Notes: generated by a model from the sequence alone, not told the origin. Shown: positions 18,165-26,892, numbered from the stretch's first letter. The stretch: DNA of 64,000 nt from Hallerella sp964587155 (GCA_964587155.1 CAZPKF010000014.1:1-64000), one strand, 5' to 3'. A program made the numbers and translations.

Positions 18165-19744
18165 TTTTCATCTCCATAAAGCATCTGAAAATTTTCAATC
18201 GTCAATGAAGCTTTGGGCGCTCCCCGATAATTCTTTTCCGGATGGCTAAGGACCGAACTTCCGCCGGCGACGACGTGCGCAAAAGCGGACGATGCAAAAA
18301 CGATGCGGACAGAGGAAATGTCTTCGTCCCCAGTCCCAAGGACAAGTCCAGACGTTCCCGCAAAACCCGATGTCAAAAGTCCAGCGTCACTCCCATAGGA
18401 AATCGCCACGACCGTATCCGCCGAAGACGTGTTCGCGTTGACGACCAAAGTTCCCGTTGCGACAACTTCATTTTGATCGCCGAGGAGCATCACGTAAACA
18501 AGTCCCTTTTGGGGATAATCCGCATTTTCATTTTCTTCGTGCGCATAAGAATAGCGGATCGAAAACGCCGAAGGTCTTGACGAATAGGGCTTTCCAAAAT
18601 TCATGTCGAGTGAAATGTCCGACGTATCCGTCGAAGGAGTTCCTCCGGAATAATCTCTGACATAAATGGACCGCGCGTCGGTTCCCAAGTAATTTCCCGA
18701 AAAATAAATTCCTGTCGCCAATTTTTTCCCGCCCGTGATTCCCGTCCAAGCGCATTCGACGATTTCCGATCGGACGACAAGAGAATTTTCCGCCACGGTC
18801 ACGTTTCGCGTAGAAGAAAACTTGTACGTAGTCCCCACGACAGATGCCGAGCCTTGTTTTCCCATTGCGTCGGCAGTCGTCCCCCAAAAAGCAGTGTCCG
18901 AAAAAGGGGGCAGAATTTCACCAGCAAAAACCCGATAAGCCGAACGAACGGTGTCATCGGAAAGAAATTCCATTTCGGCAAAACGGCGCAAGTCAAACGC
19001 CGAATCCAAAGGGTATAGGCGGACAGCGGAAAGATTTTCTCCGTAGGGAACAGAAACATGGACTTCTTTTCCCACAACCGAAACGGCATTTTCCACGGTA
19101 TCCGCGCCCAAAAGCAATTTCAACTCCGAAAGGAATATCCCCAGCGAAGAAGACGAACTTTCTTCCGTTCCGCTAGAAATTTCTCCCGCAGATTCCGACG
19201 ATGATGATGAAGCTGACGATGAAAATTCCTTCGCCGAAGAGCTGAACTCCGCAGACGAAGAAGACAGAGGCGCTGCAGAACTAGAAGATTTTCCCATCGA
19301 AGAAGAACTTAGGCATTCCGACGACGAAAATTCTTTTGCCGACGAGCTGGTTTCCACATTTTCCCAAAGGACGCGCCAAACGGAAACAATTCGGAATTTT
19401 TCATCCAAAAGGACAATGGAAAATGCCGTTTTCCCATGGACAGAAACAGCCGTTCCCGGCAAAAGCTCTTTTTCGAGTTCGGGAAAATACGGATCCGCAT
19501 CAGCCGCCAAATAGAGGGAATAACCGATGGGAATTTCAAAAGTATCCAGGGCAACGGAATCCAAAAGTTCACCGTCCGGCGCGATGTGAATCTCCAGCGA
19601 GCTGTCATTCCAAGATTCCACGTTCCAACCTTTGAACGAAAGTGAAAATTCCGAAGTGATTTCCACCGGAGAAGATTCACTACCACAAGAGCAGAACACG
19701 CTCAGGAAAAATGCCCAGAGAATCAAGGAAAAAATCTTCAACAC
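18161..19744 (-). CDS. PCMD-domain lipoprotein, shorter paralogue
   Basis: 527 residues with a lipoprotein signal (FCSCG, Cys20). A long serine-rich linker runs from about residue 125 to 200. The C-terminal ~250 residues (GTTYKFSSTRNVTV, GIYFSGNYLG, MNFGKPYSSRPSAFSIRYSY, VRIVFASSAFAHVVAGGSSVL) parallel the PCMD part of the downstream gene, to which it is coupled by a 4-base overlap. Predicted surface lipoprotein, probably acting with its neighbour and the barrel protein encoded just upstream. Confidence 0.82.
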   Translation of the reverse strand: MLKIFSLILWAFFLSVFCSCGSESSPVEITSEFSLSFKGWNVESWNDSSLEIHIAPDGELLDSVALDTFEIPIGYSLYLAADADPYFPELEKELLPGTAVSVHGKTAFSIVLLDEKFRIVSVWRVLWENVETSSSAKEFSSSECLSSSSMGKSSSSAAPLSSSSAEFSSSAKEFSSSASSSSSESAGEISSGTEESSSSSLGIFLSELKLLLGADTVENAVSVVGKEVHVSVPYGENLSAVRLYPLDSAFDLRRFAEMEFLSDDTVRSAYRVFAGEILPPFSDTAFWGTTADAMGKQGSASVVGTTYKFSSTRNVTVAENSLVVRSEIVECAWTGITGGKKLATGIYFSGNYLGTDARSIYVRDYSGGTPSTDTSDISLDMNFGKPYSSRPSAFSIRYSYAHEENENADYPQKGLVYVMLLGDQNEVVATGTLVVNANTSSADTVVAISYGSDAGLLTSGFAGTSGLVLGTGDEDISSVRIVFASSAFAHVVAGGSSVLSHPEKNYRGAPKASLTIENFQMLYGDEK

Positions 19745-19753
19745 GGCGCGCCC

Positions 19754-20518
19754 TTAAAAAAAGTAAACCAACGAAAAATTCAAAGCCAGCAAATTGATGG
19801 TGAAATTGACCAAATTGTACGTTACTTCGGTCCGGGACTCACCGTTTTCTTCAATATCCATAATGGAAGAGCTCAGCCCCAACAAGCCGACAGAGGTTTC
19901 AAACGCGAGTCTGTCGAGCACCATGATGCAAAGGCCCGGATTGATGCCAAATTCAAAGCTCCAACTGCGATTCCGCGTTTTATCCATATCCTCCCCATCA
20001 TCCGTCTGGGAAATTCCATACGAATACTCCACCGAAAGGGAGGTCTCGTTGAAAAAGTAAACCGTCCTGGAATCGAGAACTTTCAGGTAATTTTTTAGAA
20101 AAGGCTGGACAAAAAATCCGTTGCTCAAATATTTACGGTGCTCCGCGACATCCGCCAAATCTTCGAGAATGGAAAAATCGATGTCGAAATTTGTCCTAGA
20201 ATACCCCGCGCGTGCACCGATGGCGACGGCGTCTTTGACAAAGTAGCCGCCAAAAGCCTTGACCGTAAACGTATAACCCGAAGCTTCATAAATATCGCCA
20301 AAGACAACGTCCAACGTTCCATCATCCGTGTTTCCCTGCAAAAGGAAAAGCGTCGCGCCTGCCAAAAAATTTCCTCTCCGAATGGATTCTCCTTCTCCGA
20401 CAGGATAAAGCCCCGCCAAAAGGCCGCCTTCTTTTTTGGGAACTTGAAGCGAGTCCGTTTCCGCAAAAACAGGGGAAATCAAAAACAACAAAACGGAAAG
20501 AACGGATAAAAACTTCAT
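19754..20518 (-). CDS. Predicted outer-membrane beta-barrel protein
   Basis: 254 residues with a signal peptide cleaved near VFAET. The mature part has alternating strands (NFLAGATLFLLQG, YTFTVKAFGGYFV, AIGARAGYSRTNFDIDFS, NETSLSVEYSYGIS, WSFEFGINPG) and ends LNFSLVYFF with a terminal aromatic. It is the first gene of a three-gene minus-strand operon with two PCMD lipoproteins (9-base gap), which suggests an outer-membrane partner for them. TATTTT (20525-20530) ends 6 nt before ATG 20518, so the operon message looks leaderless. Confidence 0.75.
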   Translation of the reverse strand: MKFLSVLSVLLFLISPVFAETDSLQVPKKEGGLLAGLYPVGEGESIRRGNFLAGATLFLLQGNTDDGTLDVVFGDIYEASGYTFTVKAFGGYFVKDAVAIGARAGYSRTNFDIDFSILEDLADVAEHRKYLSNGFFVQPFLKNYLKVLDSRTVYFFNETSLSVEYSYGISQTDDGEDMDKTRNRSWSFEFGINPGLCIMVLDRLAFETSVGLLGLSSSIMDIEENGESRTEVTYNLVNFTINLLALNFSLVYFF

Positions 20519-20524
20519 AGGATA

Positions 20525-20530
20525 AAAATA
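20525..20530 (-). promoter_or_regulatory. Predicted -10 element of the barrel/PCMD operon (leaderless)
   Basis: TATTTT on the minus strand, 6 nt before ATG 20518, with no Shine-Dalgarno between. Confidence 0.4.
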
Positions 20531-20592
20531 AAAAGTCTAAACGCATTCCCAAGAGTAATGTTCTTTTATTTGGCAGATTTCGCCGTTCCTTA

Positions 20593-20795
20593 ATGAGTTG
20601 TGAAAAATTAGAAATGATGAATTAGGAGTTTGGAATGAGGTCTTGGGAATTTGAACGGTGAAAAGGAAATTTCGTTGATGGGACTCCGAGTGAATCCTTT
20701 TCTGCGGTGGTGGGAATTTTCGCACGTAGCGAAACGCAAGCGGCGAGCCTTTTTTGTAAAATTCGGGCTGTTCGTTTTGAAACGGAATTTTTTTT
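20593..20795 (+). repeat. Dispersed intergenic repeat, copy C1
   Basis: GAATTAGGAGTTTGGAATGAGG, TTTGAACGGTG, TTTCGTTGATGGG, CCTTTTCTGCGG and GCGGCGAGCC occur in the family order. The TTTGAACGGTG part matches copy D closely. The tail runs into copy C2 through the block shared with copy B. Confidence 0.7.
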
Positions 20796-20932
20796 GTAAT
20801 GTGGAATGAGGAATTAAAAATGAAATGTGAGAATAGTGGACTTTCCTTGGAGGGGTTCAAACGGAAAAGCTTTTCTGCGAGTGGGGTGAAGTTTGCACGG
20901 TTTAGGCTGCGCAGGTGAGCCGTTTTCGCAGA
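20796..20932 (+). repeat. Dispersed intergenic repeat, copy C2
   Basis: AATGTGGAATGAGGAATTAAAAATG, GGAAAAGCTTTTCTGCGA, GTTTGCACGGTTT and GGTGAGCCGTTTTCGCAG. Lies head-to-tail after C1, so this intergenic region holds a tandem pair. Confidence 0.75.
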
Positions 20933-21013
20933 ATGCCGAGCGCAAAATTCACCGTTTAGAACAGAAGCGCCCAGGTCTTTGAAAAAGTTCTCGGGAAGAT
21001 TCTAGACTTCACA

Positions 21014-21041
21014 TAGAAAAAGGCACCCTGACGAGTGCCTT
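21014..21041 (-). terminator. Rho-independent terminator of glyA
   Basis: AAGGCAC and GTGCCTT form a 7-bp stem with an 8-base loop; on the minus strand it is followed by TTTCTA. It lies 20 bases after the glyA stop. Confidence 0.75.
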
Positions 21042-21060
21042 ATCAAAAACAAACAGTCGA

Positions 21061-22338
21061 TTACTTGTAAAGCGGCCGCTTTTTGCAAAGCGCAACGATT
21101 TCTTCGCGGATTTTCGCAAGCGCTTCGTCGTCATTTTTCGCCTGAATCGCCCGGTCAATAATCCTTGCCACTTCGCGGGAATCTTCTTCGTCAAATCCCC
21201 GTGTCGTAATCGCAGCGGTTCCCAGACGAACGCCCGACGGATCAAAAGGCTTGCGCGTATCAAACGGAATCGTCGAACGGCTAGAAGAAATGCCAACTTT
21301 CTCCATCGCTTCTTCCGCTTCTTTGCCAGAAACGCCCTTTGAAGTCATGTCAACGACCATCAAATGGTTGTCCGTGCCATCCGTGATGATCTTGTAACCA
21401 AGATTCATCAATTCCGCAGCCATGGCTTTTGCGTTCAGAATGACGTTTTTCGCATATGTCTGGAATTCCGGCTTCAACGCTTCACCAAAAGCAACCGCCT
21501 TTGCTGCATTGATGTGGTCGTGCGGACCGCCCTGCATTCCCGGGAAAACGCCCTTGTCGATTTCCTTCGCCAAAGAAACTTCTTTGAGTTCTCCCTTGAC
21601 CATTTTCTTTATCATCTTGTCTTTGCACATGATGATAGCCGAACGCGGTCCGCGGAGAGTCTTGTGCGTCGTCGTCGTCACCACGTCAAAATACGGAACC
21701 GGGCTTTCGATTTGCTTTCCGGCGATCAAACCGGCGATATGCGCAATGTCCGCCATCGTGTATGCGCCGACTTCGTCCGCAATTTCCTTGAATCGCTTCC
21801 AATCGAGATTCCGGCTGTAAGCGGAAAATCCAGCAAGGATCAACTTCGGCTTTTCGCGGAGAGCGATTTCACGGACCTTGTCCATATCGACACGACCCGT
21901 TTCCTTATCGACTTCATATTGGACAAAGTTGTAAAGCATTCCGGAGAAATTCACCGGATGACCGTGAGAAAGGTGTCCACCGTGATCGAGCTTGAGTCCC
22001 AGAACCTTGTCACCCGGTTTGAGCAGGGCAAAATAAACGGCCGCATTCGCCGGAGATCCGGAAAGAGGTTGGACATTCACGTGTTCGCAACCAAAAAGCT
22101 GCTTGCAGCGATCTATCGCCAGCTGCTCGATTTTGTCGATGACCTGGTTTCCGCCGTAGTAACGCTTGCCGACATAGCCTTCGCTGTACTTGTTGGTGAG
22201 GACAGAACCCATCGCCTCCATCACCGCCTTGGAAACGTAGTTTTCGGAAGCGATCAGTTCGATTCCATATTCCTGGCGTTCCGCCTCTTCCTGGATGAGG
22301 TCGTAAATCGCCGGATCTTCTTGCTTCAATGTCATCAT
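21061..22338 (-). CDS. glyA: Serine hydroxymethyltransferase
   Basis: PLP enzyme interconverting serine and glycine with tetrahydrofolate, the main source of one-carbon units. About 425 residues, normal for the family. Conserved segments are IELIASENYVSKAVMEA near the N-terminus, GGNQVIDKIE, the PLP-lysine motif VTTTTHKTLRGPR near residue 226 and the C-terminal SGVRLGTAAITTRG. Of the in-frame starts, ATG 22338 (MMTLKQEDP) has AAGGAG 11 nt upstream; frames further upstream encode implausible sequence. Divergent from the ECF sigma gene. Confidence 0.97.
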   Translation of the reverse strand: MMTLKQEDPAIYDLIQEEAERQEYGIELIASENYVSKAVMEAMGSVLTNKYSEGYVGKRYYGGNQVIDKIEQLAIDRCKQLFGCEHVNVQPLSGSPANAAVYFALLKPGDKVLGLKLDHGGHLSHGHPVNFSGMLYNFVQYEVDKETGRVDMDKVREIALREKPKLILAGFSAYSRNLDWKRFKEIADEVGAYTMADIAHIAGLIAGKQIESPVPYFDVVTTTTHKTLRGPRSAIIMCKDKMIKKMVKGELKEVSLAKEIDKGVFPGMQGGPHDHINAAKAVAFGEALKPEFQTYAKNVILNAKAMAAELMNLGYKIITDGTDNHLMVVDMTSKGVSGKEAEEAMEKVGISSSRSTIPFDTRKPFDPSGVRLGTAAITTRGFDEEDSREVARIIDRAIQAKNDDEALAKIREEIVALCKKRPLYK

Positions 22339-22482
22339 GGTTGAGAACTCCTTGAAAAGGTTTTTCAAATGTAACAAAATTCCTAATCTTTGTAAAAATT
22401 CCATTCGGCAAAACGTTGCGCCTTTTCGCAAATTCGAAAATCTCTCGCAACCTTTTCCCGCAGAAAGGCATCTTAAAGGAAA

Positions 22483-23028
22483 ATGGACGAAAAGAAACTC
22501 ATACGTCAACTTCGAAAGGGCGATACGAGCGCCCTCAGGGAAGTTTGGAACCAAAACAGCGAACGCATCTTGAATTTGGCGTTTCGAATGCTCCTTGACC
22601 GCGACAAAGCGGAAGACATCCTGATGGACGTATTCGTCTCTGTTCCCGAAGCGATTCAAACCTTTCGGGGGGAATCCGCCCTTTCAACATGGCTCTACAC
22701 GCTGACCAAAAACGCTTGCCTGATGAAGCTCCGCAGCGACAAAGTCCATTTTAAAATCGAAAACGAACGCCATTTCGAAATCCAGGAACGCGCCATTGGG
22801 AACATCGGAAAAACAGACGATTCGTTTAACCGCGAAGCTTTGCAATACGGGCTTTCCATCCTCACCCCGGAATTGCGGGGGCTGCTTTGGCTGAAAGACG
22901 CCGAAGGCGTTGACCTGAAAACGCTCTCCGAAATGTACAACGCCCCGGAAGGCACACTCAAGGCGCGGCTTTCCCGTTCCCGCGCACAAGTTCGACAGGT
23001 TTTAGAAAAGGAGGTCATCCATGGATAA
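22483..23028 (+). CDS. ECF-type RNA polymerase sigma factor
   Basis: 181 residues with sigma region 2 at about 20-85 (RDKAEDILMDVFVSV, FRGESALSTWLYTLTKNACL) and region 4 at about 120-175 (LTPELRGLLWLKDAEGVDLKTLSE, EGTLKARLSRSRAQVR). AAAGGAAA precedes ATG 22483. The next two genes overlap or abut it and encode a single-pass membrane protein and a periplasmic Spy-like protein, so it probably governs an envelope-stress response. Confidence 0.92.
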   Translation: MDEKKLIRQLRKGDTSALREVWNQNSERILNLAFRMLLDRDKAEDILMDVFVSVPEAIQTFRGESALSTWLYTLTKNACLMKLRSDKVHFKIENERHFEIQERAIGNIGKTDDSFNREALQYGLSILTPELRGLLWLKDAEGVDLKTLSEMYNAPEGTLKARLSRSRAQVRQVLEKEVIHG

Positions 23029-23338
23029 AATCGACTTTTCGGCATCTACCGTGATCAAGCCCCGAAGCGATTCGTGGGAAAAGGTGCTTTCCCGGATTGA
23101 ATCCCGGAAAAAAAACATCCTATTCAAGAAACTTTCATCCGTCGCTGTCGCCGCGAGCGTTTTGCTTGTTGCCGGATCGTTCTTTTTGTGGCTTCACGCG
23201 GCAAAGAACGACCTTTCCATGGAACTTTCTGCAGAAATTTCCATTGAAACAATTTCCTGGTATGCAGAGCTCGGTTCCGGCGAATCGGTCAGCTCCTTTG
23301 CCACCGCCATCGACGACTATTACCCCGCAGGAGATTAA
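23021..23338 (+). CDS. Single-pass membrane protein, putative anti-sigma factor
   Basis: 105 residues: a cytoplasmic part of about 36 residues, one membrane segment (about 38-58, VAVAASVLLVAGSFFLWLHA) and a short periplasmic tail. It overlaps the sigma gene by 8 bases. Size, topology and coupling fit an anti-sigma factor, but I see no zinc-binding HxxxCxxC motif, so the role rests on context only. Confidence 0.65.
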   Translation: MDKIDFSASTVIKPRSDSWEKVLSRIESRKKNILFKKLSSVAVAASVLLVAGSFFLWLHAAKNDLSMELSAEISIETISWYAELGSGESVSSFATAIDDYYPAGD

Positions 23339-23340
23339 TC

Positions 23341-23922
23341 ATGAAAAACGCCACCACTCTCTGGATTTGTGCAGTCATCTTGTCTGCCACAGCCGGTTTT
23401 TTCGCCAATGCTGCAATTTTCGGCCATGAAAATTGCCCACCTCCAGAACCGAAAGCGCTGCAGTCCGAACGTTCCGCAGACTTCCACCACGAAAAAAAGC
23501 CACATCCGGCAAAATTCAAAGAAAAGATGGACAGCGCTCTAGGGCTTTCCAACGAGCAAATCGCCAAATTGGATTCCAACGGAAAGGCCTGCGATTCCCT
23601 CCGGCGCGAAATGCGGAAAAACATCCGAATTGCAGAAAAGCGCCTGCACGACCTTTTAGACTCCACCCCGTTCAACGAAGCGGCAATCCAATCTGTCCGG
23701 GCCGAATTGCTTTTGTTGAACGAAAAGCGTTTGGATCAGCGCATCGCAGATATCAAACTGTTCAAAAGCATCCTCACGAAAGAACAAAGCCAAAAACTCA
23801 AAGAGCTTTCCCCGAAAAAATTTCCTAGACCGCCCCAAACAGACTCCCCAAACCCGATAAAAGAGCAGCCCATCCCCAGCCGTGACGCAAATCACTCGGT
23901 GGGTACAAAACGTCAAAAGTAA
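23341..23922 (+). CDS. Spy/CpxP-like periplasmic protein (heavy-metal-sensor family)
   Basis: 193 residues with an N-terminal signal or membrane segment (about 5-25), a His/Pro-rich stretch (HENCPPPEPK, FHHEKKPHPAKF) and then a mostly helical region with LGLSNEQIAKLDS, LHDLLDSTPFNEAAIQSV and LFKSILTKEQSQKLKEL. That helix pair around LT-x-x-Q-like words is the layout of the Spy/CpxP and Metal_resist families, periplasmic chaperones or sensors. Third gene of the sigma operon, two bases after the anti-sigma stop, with GGAG upstream. Confidence 0.72.
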   Translation: MKNATTLWICAVILSATAGFFANAAIFGHENCPPPEPKALQSERSADFHHEKKPHPAKFKEKMDSALGLSNEQIAKLDSNGKACDSLRREMRKNIRIAEKRLHDLLDSTPFNEAAIQSVRAELLLLNEKRLDQRIADIKLFKSILTKEQSQKLKELSPKKFPRPPQTDSPNPIKEQPIPSRDANHSVGTKRQK

Positions 23923-24002
23923 GAATTTAATATAGATTTTTCCCTTTCCAATCGAGACGAAAATTCTATATTGCTTGTTGTAATTGATTTCCTCCATACC
24001 CC

Positions 24003-24040
24003 AAACAAGCGTAGGTCTCTTCGGAGATCTACGTTTGTTT
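24003..24040. terminator. Bidirectional terminator with 17-bp stem and TTCG loop
   Basis: Bases 24003-24019 pair with 24024-24040 around a TTCG tetraloop (two G-T pairs), with A/T tracts on both sides. It separates the convergent Spy-like gene and dusA. Confidence 0.9.
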
Positions 24041-25026
24041 TAAACCTCTTCGACAACCGCCATCGCTTCGCGAATGAGCTTTTGGCAGTCAGTCGCGCCG
24101 GGCGTTTTTTCCGAAAGAATCCGGCGGAAATTCTTTCCTCCGGGCATTCCCGCAAAAAGGCCGAGCAGATGCTTTACCAAAATAGAAAGCGGACAACCTT
24201 CGCGCGTTGCCCTTTCCATATAAGGCAAATAGGCTAGGAGCAATTCTTTGCGGGACTTGGGCGAAGTATCTTCAACGCCAAAAATTTCCGAATCCGCACG
24301 GGAAAGAATCCAAGGATTCGCGTAAACGGCACGCCCCATCATTACGCCGTCCACTTTTTGCAAATGGCATTTGGCATTTTCAAGCGTTTTGATGTCACCG
24401 TTGATGGAAATATTCAAATCCGGAAAATCTTCCTTGAGCTTGTAAACCGCACCGTAATCGATGCTCGGCTTTTCTCGATTTTCTTTGGGCGAATAACCGC
24501 GGAGTCTGGCAGTCCGGGCGTGCACAATAAAAGCGTCGGCTCCTGCGTCGGCAAGGGTACGGATAAAATTTTCAAAAAACGCCTGCCCGGAAAATTCGTC
24601 AACCCCAATTCGTGTCTTTACCGTCACGGGAATTTTCACGCTCTTCTTCATTGCGGCGACGCATTCGGCGACAAGTTCTTTCCGCTTCATCAGAATCGCC
24701 CCGAACGAACCGCTTTGAACCCGTTCCGAGGGGCATCCGCAATTCAAATTCACCTCGTCAAAGCCCGCGTCTTCCACCTTTTTGGCGCATTCCGCGAGCA
24801 CCTGCGGATCACTTCCGCCCAATTGCAACGCAACGGGATTTTCAATCGGATGATGCAATAGGAATTGTTCTCCCGAATGGAAAAGGGCGTTAGCCGCAAT
24901 CATCTCCGTGTAAAGCAAAACGTTCTTGGACAAAAGCCGTAACATATAGCGTTCGTGGCGATCGGTGAAGTCGAGCATCGGCGCAATCGAAAGCCGCCTG
25001 TGGATATTCAGGGAAAATTTTGACAT
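24040..25026 (-). CDS. dusA: tRNA-dihydrouridine synthase (DusA-type)
   Basis: FMN enzyme that reduces uridines in the tRNA D-loop. About 328 residues: RRLSIAPMLDFTDRHERYMLRLLS, YTEMIAANAL, PVALQLGGSDP, the catalytic-cysteine stretch NLNCGCPSERVQ near residue 94, KTRIGVDE, and ISINGDIKTLE and GVMMGRAVYANPW toward the end. The D-R-H at the start and the FxR-type C-terminal end fit the DusA subfamily. I chose ATG 25026 because TAAATT ends 7 nt before it. Confidence 0.92.
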   Translation of the reverse strand: MSKFSLNIHRRLSIAPMLDFTDRHERYMLRLLSKNVLLYTEMIAANALFHSGEQFLLHHPIENPVALQLGGSDPQVLAECAKKVEDAGFDEVNLNCGCPSERVQSGSFGAILMKRKELVAECVAAMKKSVKIPVTVKTRIGVDEFSGQAFFENFIRTLADAGADAFIVHARTARLRGYSPKENREKPSIDYGAVYKLKEDFPDLNISINGDIKTLENAKCHLQKVDGVMMGRAVYANPWILSRADSEIFGVEDTSPKSRKELLLAYLPYMERATREGCPLSILVKHLLGLFAGMPGGKNFRRILSEKTPGATDCQKLIREAMAVVEEV

Positions 25027-25033
25027 GCAATAA

Positions 25034-25039
25034 AATTTA
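25034..25039 (-). promoter_or_regulatory. Predicted -10 element of dusA (leaderless)
   Basis: TAAATT preceded by TTTC, 7 nt before ATG 25026; no Shine-Dalgarno. Confidence 0.45.
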
Positions 25040-25141
25040 GAAACATCGGTAAAAATCGTCGGCAACAGAAAAATCGCAGCGCAGATTCTTTTTTATTCAT
25101 TTCTTTTCAGCCTTATTTCGCAAAATGGTCCCGCAATTTTC

Positions 25142-25147
25142 TAAATA
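25142..25147 (+). promoter_or_regulatory. Predicted -10 element of the XPB-like helicase gene (leaderless)
   Basis: TAAATA preceded by TTTC, 8 nt before ATG 25156. An in-frame ATG at 25147 overlaps the hexamer itself. Confidence 0.4.
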
Positions 25148-25155
25148 TGGCGCTT

Positions 25156-26892
25156 ATGAATCCTGCAGGCGCAATTATCGTTCAAAGCAATTTGGAAATC
25201 CTCGTCGAAGTCCACAATCCTCAATACATCGAAGCGAGGGATGCCATCGCCCCGTTCACGGAACTGGTGAAAAGTCCGGAACATCTGCACACCTACCGCA
25301 TATCCCATCTTTCGCTGTGGAACGCCGCATCGACAGGCCTTGTCGCCGATGATGTTCTGGCGCGACTCGAAGAACACAGCAAGTATCCGATTCCAGAAAC
25401 CGTTGTCACGGAAATCCAAGATTGCATGGGCCGTTACGGTATGTTGCGACTGGTGAAAAACGACAAAGGGCTTTGCCTTGAATCGAGCGACGTAGCCCTT
25501 TTCAAAGAAGTTTGCAAATTGCCCAACGTGACGCCCTGCATTTTGGAATTCGAAGGGAAAGACAAAGCTTACATCGATCCGAACAAGCGCGGCGTTCTCA
25601 AAATGTCCCTGACGCTGAACGGATTCCCCGTCGAAGACATCGCCGGTTACGTTTCCGGAGATCCTCTCCCCATCGAAATGCGCGAGACGACTCTTTCCGG
25701 CAAAAAACTTGAACTCCGCCATTACCAAAAGGAAGCGGCCGAAATTTTCTATGCGTCCGGCTCTGAAAAGGGCGGTTCGGGCGTTGTCGTTTTGCCTTGC
25801 GGTTCGGGAAAAACGGTCATCGGCATGACGACCATGTCCCTGATGAAAACGCGCACGCTCATTCTCACGCCGAATATTTCCGCGGCAAGGCAATGGATCC
25901 GCGAGCTTCTGGACAAGACGACACTCACTCCGGATCAAGTCAAGGAATACTCGGGCGACGTCAAGGAAATCGGCCCGGTCACAGTTGCAACGTATCAGAT
26001 TCTCACCCAGCGGAAGCGCGTCAAAAAAGGCGAAGACGAATCCGAAGAAACCAAGGACGACGACAAATCCCTAGTCAACTTTCCCCTATTCAGCGAACAC
26101 AAATGGGGACTGATGATTTATGACGAAGTGCACCTTCTCCCCGCACCCGTTTTCCGCTTCAGCGCCGAAATGCAAGCGACGCGACGGCTGGGACTTACAG
26201 CTACTCTTGTCCGCGAAGACGGCAAAGAAACCGAAGTATTCTCCTTGATCGGTCCCAAAAAATTTGACCTTCCTTGGAAAGTCCTCGAATCCCAAGGATG
26301 GATAGCTACAGCCGATTGTTCAGAGGTCCGAGTCACAATGACTCCCGAACTCAAAATGAAATACGCCTTGGCGCAAACCCGTGACAAGATAAACATCGCC
26401 AGTACGAATCCGCAAAAAGACGACGTCGTAGAAAAACTGATTGCCCAATACAACGAACCCGAAGACCGCATTTTGATTATCGGTCAGTACATTGAACAGC
26501 TCACGAACCTTTCCCAAAAATTGGGAATTCCTCTCATTACCGGGAAAACGCCGAACAAAGAGCGTGACAAACTCTACTTGGAATTCCGCAACGGAACCCT
26601 CCGCAATCTGATGATTTCCAAAGTCGGCAACTTCGCCATCGACCTTCCCGACGCAAGCATCCTCATCCAAATTTCCGGGACTTTTGGCAGCCGCCAAGAA
26701 GAAGCCCAGCGACTCGGACGCGTCTTGCGTCCCAAAGCGGACGGCCGCCCGGCGCATTTCTATTCTCTTGTCACCAAAGATTCCAAGGAACAGGAATTTT
26801 CCATGAACCGTCAGCTCTTTTTGACGGAGCAGGGATACGCGTATAAAATCATGCACTATTCCGGCGGAGAAATCATCCAGGCCGGCACTTAA
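25156..26892 (+). CDS. XPB/Rad25-type DNA repair helicase
   Basis: Superfamily 2 helicase, 578 residues. An N-terminal domain (1-180) precedes RHYQKEAAEIF, Walker A LPCGSGKT near residue 212, Walker B in the form YDEVHLLPA near 322, the GLTATLVREDG segment carrying the RED motif of XPB proteins, and motifs V-VI with EEAQRLGRVLRPK near 520. XPB homologues open DNA in nucleotide excision repair and transcription; bacterial members are poorly characterised. An ATG three codons earlier (25147) is possible, but I prefer 25156 because of the promoter position. Followed 3 bases later by a MATE transporter gene. Confidence 0.9.
   Translation: MNPAGAIIVQSNLEILVEVHNPQYIEARDAIAPFTELVKSPEHLHTYRISHLSLWNAASTGLVADDVLARLEEHSKYPIPETVVTEIQDCMGRYGMLRLVKNDKGLCLESSDVALFKEVCKLPNVTPCILEFEGKDKAYIDPNKRGVLKMSLTLNGFPVEDIAGYVSGDPLPIEMRETTLSGKKLELRHYQKEAAEIFYASGSEKGGSGVVVLPCGSGKTVIGMTTMSLMKTRTLILTPNISAARQWIRELLDKTTLTPDQVKEYSGDVKEIGPVTVATYQILTQRKRVKKGEDESEETKDDDKSLVNFPLFSEHKWGLMIYDEVHLLPAPVFRFSAEMQATRRLGLTATLVREDGKETEVFSLIGPKKFDLPWKVLESQGWIATADCSEVRVTMTPELKMKYALAQTRDKINIASTNPQKDDVVEKLIAQYNEPEDRILIIGQYIEQLTNLSQKLGIPLITGKTPNKERDKLYLEFRNGTLRNLMISKVGNFAIDLPDASILIQISGTFGSRQEEAQRLGRVLRPKADGRPAHFYSLVTKDSKEQEFSMNRQLFLTEQGYAYKIMHYSGGEIIQAGT

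Noticed and set aside
21364..22344. 326-codon open frame antisense to glyA
   Set aside because: The composition mirrors glyA codon bias and no domain is seen; glyA is unambiguous.
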